The notes beneath the pieces are model-generated. The model saw only the letters and a list, made by a program, of their open reading frames with translations. It had not been told where the DNA came from and did not search any database. A DNA stretch of 5,372 nt. Source: Clostridiales bacterium (GTDB lineage: Bacteria; Bacillota; Clostridia; Tissierellales; Sedimentibacteraceae). The translations under genes and the position numbers were made by a program. Below, piece after piece: positions 1 through 5,372 of the stretch. The stretch spans positions 22,846 to 28,217 of the forward strand of contig DMJQ01000156.1 of NCBI GenBank assembly GCA_003457065.1. Direction: 5' to 3'. Numbering within the stretch: position 1 is the stretch's first letter; each line of letters begins with the position of its first letter.

Positions 1-1
1 A

Positions 2-154
2 AAGATATCACCGTGGGCTGTTGAAGGTGCTGTCATGATGTCGTATAACAAAGTGATGAACGGACATGAAGGCAGATTTTATCCCGGCGATGATGCCACG
101 AGAGCCGAAACGGCAGTAATGCTGTATAAAATATATGAATTGATTTTGGATTAA
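2..154 (+). CDS. C-terminal end of an SLH-domain (S-layer homology) surface protein, 5' truncated by the window
   Basis: Only the last 50 codons are present, in the frame starting at base 2 and ending with TAA at 152-154. The visible part is one S-layer homology repeat. It opens with I-S-P-W-A-V-E-G-A, continues with a V-M-N-G-H-E-G-R-F-Y-P-G-D-D turn, and has the diagnostic T-R-A-E tetrad at 98-109 before a final helix (AVMLYKIYELI). SLH repeats usually occur in threes and hold exported proteins to pyruvylated secondary cell-wall polymers, and TRAE is part of the binding site. Its place at the extreme C terminus fits the last repeat of such an anchor. The rest of the protein (enzyme, S-layer subunit or other) lies outside the window, so its function is unknown. 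No GC-rich terminator follows, only an AT-only palindrome at 175-186, so transcription might run on towards the cysteine operon. Confidence 0.88.
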   Translation, partial: KISPWAVEGAVMMSYNKVMNGHEGRFYPGDDATRAETAVMLYKIYELILD

Positions 155-195
155 GTAATAAAGAATAATAATTCAAAAATATTTTTAAAAAGGTG

Positions 196-224
196 TTGCA
201 AATTTACCGGTGATGTAATATAAT
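196..224 (+). promoter_or_regulatory. Sigma-A-type promoter for the T-box leader and cysK-cysE
   Basis: A -35 box TTGCAA (196-201, 4 of 6 consensus bases) is followed by a 17-nt spacer and a perfect -10 box TATAAT (219-224). An A/T-rich stretch upstream (about 160-190) could act as an UP element. Transcription would begin near 231, about 60 nt before stem I of the T-box. This is inferred from sequence only; no other promoter of similar quality was seen before cysK. Confidence 0.75.
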
Positions 225-289
225 GAATAAAAAATATACCCAACTAAATTGGTAGGAAATACTATGAAAAAGGAAAGTAATATATATTG

Positions 290-516
290 AATTTCCAGAG
301 AGGGCATCTCAAGGCTGAAAGGATGCTTAAAGGAAGTATATATGAAGTGCCCTTTGGAGTTCGGCACCGAAATTAAGTCAAGAGCAGGCTGCCGCGGAGC
401 ATATCCGTTATCGTATAATAGCATGATGGTGCTATAAAAGGTGGGCAATTTGCCAAAAAGAGTGGAACCGCGGATATACTCCGTCTCTGTGTTAAGAGGC
501 GGAGTTTTGTTTTTTA
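290..516 (+). promoter_or_regulatory. T-box leader (transcriptional, class I), probably responding to tRNA-Cys
   Basis: This fills most of the 423-nt gene-free stretch at 155-577. Stem I begins with CCAGAGAG (295-302), carries an apical hairpin (GCATC 304-308 with GATGC 322-326, loop including GGCTGAAA), and closes at CCTTTGGAG (351-359). The 3' side of the specifier loop reads GAAGTGC, and the UGC at 348-350 is the best specifier (Cys). A IIA/B-like element is CGGA/TCCG (395-398 with 404-407) followed by TTATC. Stem III is ATAGCA/TGCTAT (418-423 with 430-435). The T-box motif AGAGTGGAACCGCGG (459-473) forms the antiterminator: AGAG 459-462 pairs with CTCT 485-488, 463-469 is a 7-nt bulge, and GCGG 470-473 pairs with CCGT 481-484. 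The bulge has UGGA, whose A would pair with the U73 discriminator typical of tRNA-Cys. The known T-box mechanism predicts read-through when tRNA-Cys is uncharged. Stem I is short and lacks an obvious distal AG-bulge/T-loop platform. Confidence 0.93.
479..516 (+). terminator. Intrinsic terminator of the T-box leader
   Basis: CTCCGTCTC (479-487) pairs with GAGGCGGAG (496-504) to give nine pairs including one G-U, with an 8-nt loop. It is followed by TTTTGTTTTTT (505-515). Its left arm overlaps the 3' arm of the antiterminator (481-488), so the two folds exclude each other, as expected for a class I T-box. Confidence 0.93.
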
Positions 517-577
517 TATTTTATGCATGCTATCAATGAATCAGTTTATAGTTAAGGGTTAAAAAGGATGGGATCAC

Positions 578-1468
578 ATGAGTTATACCACATTTGATTT
601 AATCGGAAATACTCCCATAGTGCAGCTTCCGGGAGAAAATATTTTTATAAAGATGGAGAAATTCAATCCCGGAGGAAGCATTAAGGACAGAGCTGCATTA
701 GGCATGATCTTAGATGCAGAGAAAAAAGGACATTTAAAGAAGAACAGCGTAGTAGTTGAACCGACCAGCGGAAACATGGGCATAGGCCTTGCACTGATAG
801 GAAGACTGAAAGGCTACAAGGTAATAATCACCATGCCGGAAACAATGAGTGTGGAACGAAGGACTATCATATCGTCCTACGGAGCAACTCTCATTCTGAC
901 AGACGGCAGCAAGGGTATGGCCGGAGCAATTGAAAGGGCCGAAGAATTATTGAGAGATGACAAGAAAAATTTCATGCCGGACCAGTTTAATAATCCGGCA
1001 AATCCGGAATTTCACTATACAACAACGGCAGAAGAAATAATTTATCAAATTAATGATTTAGATATATTTGTTGCAGGCATAGGAACAGGCGGAACCCTCA
1101 CAGGGGTTTCCAAGAGACTTAAAGAATATAATAAAGGTATTATCACGGCAGGAGCAGAGCCTTTAAAATCTGCGGTTATATCAGGAGGCAGCCCGGCTCC
1201 CCATAAGATACAGGGAATTGGTGCCGGCTTTATTCCGACGACTTACAACAGCAGCTATGTGGATGAAATATTCACCGTTTCTGATGATGAAGCCATTGAT
1301 GCAACCATAGAAGTATCTGCGAAGACCGGTATCCTTGTGGGAATCTCCACAGGAGCTAACGTAGCTGCCGCAAGAAAGCTTGCCGAGAAATACGGCAGAA
1401 ACAAAAAGATAGTAACCGTATCACCTGACGGCGGAGAAAAATATATGTCTGTTGTCAAATATTATTAG
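578..1468 (+). CDS. cysK: Cysteine synthase (O-acetylserine sulfhydrylase), PLP fold type II
   Basis: The 296-residue protein makes L-cysteine from O-acetylserine and sulfide, in the cytoplasm. Hallmarks in order are the N-terminal GNTP (10-13); NPGGSIKDR (30-38), where Lys36 should form the PLP Schiff base; the substrate loop [10 protein letters not shown] (61-70); the phosphate-binding loop GTGGT (169-173); [10 protein letters not shown] (209-218); and GISTGA (255-260), where Ser257 should contact the pyridine nitrogen. The length is slightly under the usual 300-320. AAAGGA at 563-568 lies 9 nt before the ATG. Its TAG stop overlaps the cysE ribosome binding site, so the two genes are translationally close, and both lie under the Cys T-box. 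The oddity is Met67 where CysK proteins normally have Thr in TSGNTG; plant beta-cyanoalanine synthases also have Met here. Assignment to the family is secure. CysK rather than CysM or a cyanoalanine synthase is inferred from the operon with cysE. Confidence 0.95.
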   Translation: MSYTTFDLIGNTPIVQLPGENIFIKMEKFNPGGSIKDRAALGMILDAEKKGHLKKNSVVVEPTSGNMGIGLALIGRLKGYKVIITMPETMSVERRTIISSYGATLILTDGSKGMAGAIERAEELLRDDKKNFMPDQFNNPANPEFHYTTTAEEIIYQINDLDIFVAGIGTGGTLTGVSKRLKEYNKGIITAGAEPLKSAVISGGSPAPHKIQGIGAGFIPTTYNSSYVDEIFTVSDDEAIDATIEVSAKTGILVGISTGANVAAARKLAEKYGRNKKIVTVSPDGGEKYMSVVKYY

Positions 1469-1473
1469 GAGGG
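1467..1473 (+). promoter_or_regulatory. Strong ribosome binding site of cysE overlapping the cysK stop
   Basis: AGGAGGG starts inside the cysK TAG stop (1466-1468) and lies 6 nt before the cysE ATG at 1480. It fixes that start and makes coupled translation of the two enzymes likely. Confidence 0.85.
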
Positions 1474-1479
1474 CTGATT

Positions 1480-2037
1480 ATGTTTAGATTTATAAGATCG
1501 CTGATTGAAGATATAGATTCTGTATTTGACAGAGACCCTGCCGCAAGAAACAGAATTGAAGTGTTTCTTTTGTATCCTCATATCAAGGCATTGATAACCT
1601 ATAGAATAGCGCATAATCTGTACCTGAAGAAAAGATTTTTCCTGGCAAGATGGATTTCCAATAAAGGCAGGCACTGGAGCGGAATTGAAATACATCCGGG
1701 AGCTACAATAGGCAAGGGTTTATTTATAGACCACGGCATGGGTGTTGTAATCGGTGAGACCGCAGTTGTCGGCAATAACGTAACAATGTTTCACGGCGCT
1801 ACTCTCGGAGGAACCGGAAATGAAAAAGGCAAGAGGCATCCGACGGTTGGAGATAATGTAATAATAGGAAGTTCGGCTAAGATACTTGGAAATATTTATA
1901 TAGCTTCAGGCACAAAAGTCGGTGCCAATGCTGTTGTGGTTCATGATACCAGACCGAATTCAACAGTTGTGGGCATTCCTGCCAAAGAGGTTAAACGAGG
2001 AAGCAAGATCATATCTTTAAATGAATATGCAATATAA
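1480..2037 (+). CDS. cysE: Serine O-acetyltransferase, short (EpsC/Bacillus-like) form
   Basis: This enzyme transfers acetyl from acetyl-CoA to L-serine, giving O-acetylserine for CysK. The 185-residue chain has a short helical N-terminal part (about 1-65) with [10 protein letters not shown] (19-28), then a left-handed beta-helix of hexapeptide repeats (about 68-170). Catalytic and serine-binding residues can be placed by motif: Asp19 (DPAA), Asp84-His85 (IDHGMG) and Arg119-His120 (GKRHP), matching Asp92, Asp157-His158 and Arg192-His193 of E. coli CysE. The GGTG turn at 110-113 is also conserved. It is shorter than the E. coli enzyme (273 residues) because most of the N-terminal helical domain is missing, as in many Gram-positive forms. 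The last residues are N-E-Y-A-I; a C-terminal Ile is what docks into CysK in cysteine synthase complexes. It follows cysK by 11 nt and ends at a terminator. Confidence 0.95.
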   Translation: MFRFIRSLIEDIDSVFDRDPAARNRIEVFLLYPHIKALITYRIAHNLYLKKRFFLARWISNKGRHWSGIEIHPGATIGKGLFIDHGMGVVIGETAVVGNNVTMFHGATLGGTGNEKGKRHPTVGDNVIIGSSAKILGNIYIASGTKVGANAVVVHDTRPNSTVVGIPAKEVKRGSKIISLNEYAI

Positions 2038-2062
2038 AAACGAGGTTTGACCTCGTTTTTTT
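2036..2062. terminator. Bidirectional intrinsic terminator between convergent operons
   Basis: AAAACGAGGT (2037-2046) pairs with ACCTCGTTTT (2050-2059) around a 3-nt TTG loop. The plus strand ends in a T-run (2056-2062). The minus strand has its own T-run from the A-run at 2036-2040. It starts inside the cysE stop codon and lies 4 nt past the stop of the minus-strand lipoprotein gene, so it can end both transcripts. Confidence 0.9.
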
Positions 2063-2066
2063 ATAG

Positions 2067-3092
2067 TTATTCAGCTGCCTTAATGTTGCTGTAGTCAACC
2101 TTAAGGGGCTCATTTTCTTCAAGTATCACATGCCCTGACTCATAAGGGCCGCCATCGATTGTGAGATAAACATTCTGAACTCCGTAGTACGAACCCAGAG
2201 TATTTGTGACACTTTGCAGTATTAATGACTCAAATCCTGCTCCCACATTCATTTCGGTAGCGAATTCTTTTGACAGATCCACATGTACGCTGTTTTCTTC
2301 CTCATTGAAGTAAAGTTTATTTATTTGTGCATTTTTGCTCAATACTTCATTCACGGACAGGTCTTTTACGGTTTTTTCAATAACATCCTTAGGCTCATCA
2401 TTGGTGTTAAAAGAAACCTGAACATCGACGGTATTTAGATGAATGCCGTCTGTATTTGGATAAAACAAGGTAATAGTCTGAATCAATGGTGAATTGTTTT
2501 CGATATTTGACAATACGGAGGATATTTCGTAGCCTTCTCCCTTATCCACAGTCTTAACAAGTCCGGTATTTTTTGCGTAATACGCAATGGTGGTTCCCTG
2601 ATGGCTTTCGGTGGTTACTTCAATTGCGTCCATATTGCCCTGCGGTGTCACTATTTGTTTAGATATGCCGGTGATTGTGGAAGTGGAATCATTCCCGGAT
2701 GACCAGCTGTTTCCTTCCTTCAGGGGCTCTTTCAGAAGCACCTTGCCGCCTGAGTAATCATTATTTGTGAAATTCTCTCTGAAATATGTTTCGCCTCTTG
2801 ACATAAGCTCAATAAGCTCTCCATCCTTGACTTCCAGAACTCTCACAAGCTCGGTTGCACCGTTGTTTGTCCTTGTCTGAACACGGCTGCCGTTTATGTA
2901 ATCTATAAACACTGTATATGAAGCAAATTCATTTCCTTCACCTGCATAGGTATACTTTGCATTTTCATTTAGCGAAAAAAAATCTTCTATTTTCAATTCA
3001 TCGGGAACATTCTGTTCTTGGGCAGCATTGCCGTTGTTGCATGCAGTAAAAAACAATACTGAAAATAACATTACAAAAAATAATTTCCTCAT
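2067..3092 (-). CDS. GerMN-domain lipoprotein
   Basis: A 341-residue exported lipoprotein of unknown exact role. A short signal peptide (Met-Arg-Lys, then a hydrophobic core LFFVMLFSVLFF) ends in a lipobox-like F-T-A-C; Cys18 would be lipidated, so the mature protein sits on the outer face of the membrane. A polar linker follows. A beta-rich region (about 34-195) comes next, with the K-Y-T-Y-A-G-E-G-N-E-F-A-S-Y pattern seen in other clostridial lipoproteins. The C-terminal part (about 205-325) matches the GerMN domain, with TITLFYPN, VHVDLSKEF, SVTNTLGSYYGVQNVYLTIDGG. GerMN is known from the sporulation/germination protein GerM and from other lipoproteins, so it does not prove a spore role. 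The start at 3092 is preferred: AAGGAG (3099-3104) lies 6 nt from it but directly abuts the ATG at 3098. The gene follows the Dph6-like gene with no terminator between, so it may share that transcript. The -3 Phe in the lipobox is unusual. Confidence 0.85.
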   Translation of the reverse strand: MRKLFFVMLFSVLFFTACNNGNAAQEQNVPDELKIEDFFSLNENAKYTYAGEGNEFASYTVFIDYINGSRVQTRTNNGATELVRVLEVKDGELIELMSRGETYFRENFTNNDYSGGKVLLKEPLKEGNSWSSGNDSTSTITGISKQIVTPQGNMDAIEVTTESHQGTTIAYYAKNTGLVKTVDKGEGYEISSVLSNIENNSPLIQTITLFYPNTDGIHLNTVDVQVSFNTNDEPKDVIEKTVKDLSVNEVLSKNAQINKLYFNEEENSVHVDLSKEFATEMNVGAGFESLILQSVTNTLGSYYGVQNVYLTIDGGPYESGHVILEENEPLKVDYSNIKAAE

Positions 3093-3098
3093 CTGCAT

Positions 3099-3104
3099 CT
3101 CCTT
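3099..3104 (-). promoter_or_regulatory. Ribosome binding site that decides the lipoprotein start
   Basis: On the minus strand AAGGAG is followed at once by ATGCAGATG. The first ATG (3096-3098) has zero spacing, and the second (3090-3092) has 6 nt. The second is therefore the likely start, which shortens the protein by two residues. Confidence 0.75.
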
Positions 3105-3154
3105 ATTATATTTTTTTGTATTATGCCCAAAAACAAAATATATAAAATAAGAAT

Positions 3155-3817
3155 TCAGCTTATTGGAATGACTGCATATTTATCATGATAAACCATGTCG
3201 TTGGTTTTAAATTCAACCGGATTTTTAAAGAGGGGTCCGTCGAATACAAATGTGTGATATTCACCGTTTTCTCCGCAAATATCCGCTCCTTGTTTTTCAA
3301 TTTCCGCAGCAAGCTGTTTGGTAAGAACTTTTCCGGCAAATTTTTCGGAAAGCCTTGATGTGTCAACGACAGTGATCATAGTTTTAAAACCTGATTCGAT
3401 AAATTCATAAACCAGACTTTTCCGGGATTCTTTCCACAGAGGGAAATAAGCGTCAATTCCTGCGGCAATGCACCTGTCTGTGCACCACTTCAGGTGTTCT
3501 TCAAGATCGATATCGCCGAAAACGCATATTTCAACGCCCTGCTCTTTTGCTGCTTTCAGTTTTGTTTCAAAATTTTCCTTATATCTTTCACCGGATGTTA
3601 CTAAAAGCGATATGGGTATTTCCAGTTCTTTTGAAATATTATTCAAAAGCTTTTCAGGAATGCCGTGAAACCAGGACTGCTTCCTGTCCAAGTTGTATGT
3701 GGTGAATAGCTCAACAGGCACCATGCCCTGTTTGATTGCCCTGTAAACTGCAAGGGTGCTGTCCTTGCCGCAGCTGTAGGATGCGATAAATTTTTTTCCT
3801 TTTAATAATGCTTCCAT
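3155..3817 (-). CDS. Dph6-related ATP pyrophosphatase (PP-loop / adenine nucleotide alpha-hydrolase family)
   Basis: A 220-residue cytoplasmic protein. The N-terminal PP-loop S-Y-S-C-G-K-D-S-T (13-21) binds ATP for adenylation. The C-terminal signature GENGEYHTFVFDGPLF (about 182-197) matches the conserved GE.GEYET..DGP segment of diphthine-ammonia ligases (COG2102, ATP_bind_4 family). In eukaryotes and archaea these proteins form the amide of diphthamide on EF2. Bacteria are not known to make diphthamide, so the bacterial substrate is unknown and the label should not be read literally. The ATG at 3817 is preferred, with GGGAG (3823-3827) 5 nt upstream; an in-frame TTG at 3832 would overlap the preceding gene and lacks a good binding site. 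It starts 11 nt after the ABC ATPase stop, so it almost certainly shares its operon. That suggests a task linked to the imported ligand, such as activating or amidating it (inference). Confidence 0.88.
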   Translation of the reverse strand: MEALLKGKKFIASYSCGKDSTLAVYRAIKQGMVPVELFTTYNLDRKQSWFHGIPEKLLNNISKELEIPISLLVTSGERYKENFETKLKAAKEQGVEICVFGDIDLEEHLKWCTDRCIAAGIDAYFPLWKESRKSLVYEFIESGFKTMITVVDTSRLSEKFAGKVLTKQLAAEIEKQGADICGENGEYHTFVFDGPLFKNPVEFKTNDMVYHDKYAVIPIS

Positions 3818-3828
3818 ATAATCTCCCG

Positions 3829-4626
3829 TCAATTAATTTTACGAAGCTTGACATGCATGTTATCAAGGCTTTCCCAATGTCTTAAGGAATCAATCATGTA
3901 ACCTGTCACATCCATGTCGTAAACTTCATTTATCACTCTCGAAGAAATAATGTCTTCGGATTTGCCGTAGGCGGCAATAGTTCCCTTATCAAGCAGCAGT
4001 ATGTTGTCTGCCAGTTTCATGGCTAAGTTTAAATCATGCAGAACTCCGATTACCGTATGACCTTCCTGTTTAGACCAGCTTTTAAGAAAGTCAATCAGAT
4101 CTGCCTGATTTTTTAAATCCAGGTGATTGGTAGGCTCATCGAGGAGTATTATGCTTGGTTCCTGCGCCAGAGTTCTTGCAAGGTAAACTCTTTGAAGCTG
4201 ACCTCCTGACAGCGTGTTGATTTGTTTATTTTTTAAACTCAATAAGTCAACAGCCTTCAAGCATTTGTCGGTATATTCTCTGTCTGTTGATGAAGGTTCC
4301 TTGAATGTGCCGTTCTTCATATGAAGGTAGCGACCCAGAAGCACAGTTTCATATACCGTATAAGAAAAATATATTGAGGATATCTGGCTCATTACGGCTA
4401 TTCTTCTTGCTACATCGGTACGCTTCATTGAGGATATGCTTTTTCCGTCTATTTTAACGGTTCCCCTGTGTGGTATGATGCCGGCTATTGTTTTTATGAG
4501 CGTTGTTTTTCCGCAGCCGTTGGGACCTAAAATGCACAGGTTCTCGCCTTCGGAAACATTTAAATTTATATTAGATATGACATCGTGGCCGTTATAGCCT
4601 GACGATACATTTTTTAAAGTGAGCAT
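3829..4626 (-). CDS. ABC transporter ATP-binding protein, FepC/BtuD-like metal-chelate importer
   Basis: A 265-residue ATPase that powers a type II ABC importer for a siderophore, heme or corrinoid. All key motifs are intact: Walker A GPNGCGKTT (34-42), Q-loop Gln81, signature LSGGQ (139-143) followed by LQRVYLAR, Walker B IILLDE (159-164), D-loop NHLD (167-170) and H-loop His197. The L-S-G-G-Q-L-Q-R and P-T-N-H-L-D-L wording is typical of the FepC/FhuC/BtuD group. The start at 4626 is set by AAGGAGG (4633-4639), 6 nt upstream; a longer reading from 4665 would overlap the permease gene by almost 40 nt and lacks support. Only one base separates the permease TAA (4628-4630) from this ATG, so the two are coupled. 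The substrate cannot be read from the ATPase, and the roughly 15 C-terminal residues past the usual end match nothing I recognise. It ends with TGA at 3829-3831. Confidence 0.95.
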   Translation of the reverse strand: MLTLKNVSSGYNGHDVISNINLNVSEGENLCILGPNGCGKTTLIKTIAGIIPHRGTVKIDGKSISSMKRTDVARRIAVMSQISSIYFSYTVYETVLLGRYLHMKNGTFKEPSSTDREYTDKCLKAVDLLSLKNKQINTLSGGQLQRVYLARTLAQEPSIILLDEPTNHLDLKNQADLIDFLKSWSKQEGHTVIGVLHDLNLAMKLADNILLLDKGTIAAYGKSEDIISSRVINEVYDMDVTGYMIDSLRHWESLDNMHVKLRKIN

Positions 4627-4627
4627 T

Positions 4628-5372
4628 TTATGCCTCCTTTCTCCTGGAAAAATACACATAGGCAAAAAATGGCGCTCCTATTATTGCTGTAATGGCTCCC
4701 ACAGGCAGTTCTGAAGGAGAGATGATGGTTCGTGCGATTAAATCGCATATTACCATGAATGAACCTCCGAAGAGCATCGACATGGGAATTACAATCCTGT
4801 GTGAAGAACCGAAAATTTTTCTCACAACATGGGGAGCTATCAGGTCAATGAAGCCTATGACGCCTACAAAAGAAATGGCGCTGCCCGTGAGGGCTGCTGA
4901 CAAGCTCAGTAAAAGCCACTTTATTTTGTAAACATCAACTCCCATTGTGAATGCCTGTTCCTCTCAGAAGGTCATTATATCCATTTCCTTGGAATAATAT
5001 CTTATAATCATTACACCAATTAATACGATTGGCAGCAGAACGATTACGTTCGACCAGTCTTTTAAGGAGAATGAGCCCAGCTGCCAGAATGTGAGGCGTT
5101 CAACATGCTCTTTGGACAATGAAGTCACAAGTGTCAGCAGCGCATTTACAAATAATGAAAAAACCATTCCAACTAAAATAATAGTGTTGTTTTCTAAATT
5201 GCTGTCCATTCTGGATGCGAATTTGACTGCCGAAAAAACGGTCAACAATCCGAATACCAGTCCAACCGCAGGCAGGGTGAACATTCCAAGAAAAGGAATG
5301 TTAAACCCTGTTACGATTACAAGGGCGGCTCCCAGTGAAGCGCCCGACGATACGCCGAGGGTGTAAGAGGAT
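4628..5372 (-). pseudogene. FecCD-family metal-chelate ABC permease, 5' truncated by the window and interrupted by an in-frame TGA
   Basis: The reading frame is open from 5371 to the TAA at 4628-4630 except for one TGA at 4964-4966. The part before the stop has LGVSSGASLGAAL (near 5360-5320), the hallmark FecCD segment, and hydrophobic helices down to K-E-M-D-I-M-T-F. Directly after the TGA the frame resumes with EEQAFTMGVDVYKIK, then IGFIDLIAPHVVR, a S-S-H-R loop and SPSELPVGAITAIIGAPFF, all in the usual family order. Homologues read (L/F)GEEQA, so TGA stands where Gly (GGA) is expected: a single G-to-T change would explain it. About 247 codons are visible of a usual 320-340; roughly 80-90 N-terminal residues lie beyond the edge. 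If the stop is real, the importer is probably inactive. A restart at the ATG at 4945 would give only the last 105 residues. A sequencing error is an equal alternative. Confidence 0.85.

Noticed and set aside
175..186. AAAAATATTTTT palindrome as a terminator for the SLH gene
   Set aside because: It is made only of A and T, has no GC stem or real loop, and overlaps the likely UP-element region; by itself it would not make a stable terminator.
185..448. Minus-strand open frame of 87 codons opposite the leader
   Set aside because: It lies across the promoter and T-box RNA structure, has no ribosome binding site, and its translation resembles no known family.
3105..3154. Possible minus-strand promoter before the lipoprotein gene (CATAAT about 20 nt upstream of its ribosome binding site)
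   Set aside because: No acceptable -35 box is found 16-18 nt upstream, and such hexamers arise by chance in this AT-rich spacer.
3818..3832. TTG at 3832 as start of the Dph6-like gene
   Set aside because: It overlaps the ATPase stop and has no spaced binding site, whereas the ATG at 3817 has GGGAG 5 nt upstream.
4692..4931. Plus-strand open frames inside the permease gene (also 5091-5366)
   Set aside because: They are antisense shadows of a clear FecCD coding frame and have no ribosome binding site or recognisable domain.
4964..4966. Selenocysteine or reassigned UGA at the permease stop
   Set aside because: The expected residue is Gly, not Cys. No convincing SECIS-like hairpin follows at the required distance, and two neighbouring genes use TGA as their normal stop.

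Overview
The window looks like chromosomal DNA from a low-GC, Gram-positive anaerobe of the Clostridia type. This rests on a T-box-controlled cysteine operon, strong AGGAGG-like ribosome binding sites, an SLH (S-layer homology) surface protein, a GerMN-domain lipoprotein and AT-rich spacers. The genus cannot be fixed from the sequence alone.

Layout. Positions 2-154 hold the 3' end of a gene for an SLH-anchored surface protein (+ strand). From 155 to 577 there is no protein gene. That stretch carries a sigma-A-type promoter (196-224) and a class I T-box leader (about 290-516) with stem I, a IIA/B-like element, stem III, a T-box antiterminator and a competing terminator. The leader controls a two-gene cysteine operon: cysK (578-1468) and cysE (1480-2037). 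CysE acetylates serine, and CysK replaces the acetyl group with sulfide to give cysteine. The likely specifier codon (UGC) and the T-box base facing the tRNA discriminator both fit uncharged tRNA-Cys as the inducer. A hairpin at 2036-2062, with T-runs on both strands, separates this operon from a convergent minus-strand group.

The minus-strand group reads from the right edge leftwards. It starts with a FecCD-family metal-chelate permease, cut by the window edge and interrupted by one in-frame TGA. Next come its ATP-binding subunit, a Dph6-related PP-loop ATP pyrophosphatase, and a GerMN-domain lipoprotein. The first three are spaced by 1 and 11 nt and are almost certainly co-transcribed. The lipoprotein follows after a 56-nt gap (between 3098 and 3155; about 62 nt from its preferred start) with no visible terminator. 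The transporter probably imports a siderophore, heme or corrinoid; the solute-binding protein and any upstream riboswitch lie outside the window.

Points most worth a second look: the in-frame TGA at a normally glycine position in the permease; a Thr-to-Met change in the substrate loop of CysK, also typical of plant beta-cyanoalanine synthases; a CysE tail ending in Tyr-Ala-Ile, which suggests a CysK-CysE complex; and a Dph6-like amide-ligase homologue in a bacterium, tied to a chelate importer. I found no clearly new system, CRISPR array or mobile element. Three gene starts were moved downstream on ribosome-binding-site evidence (3092, 3817 and 4626).
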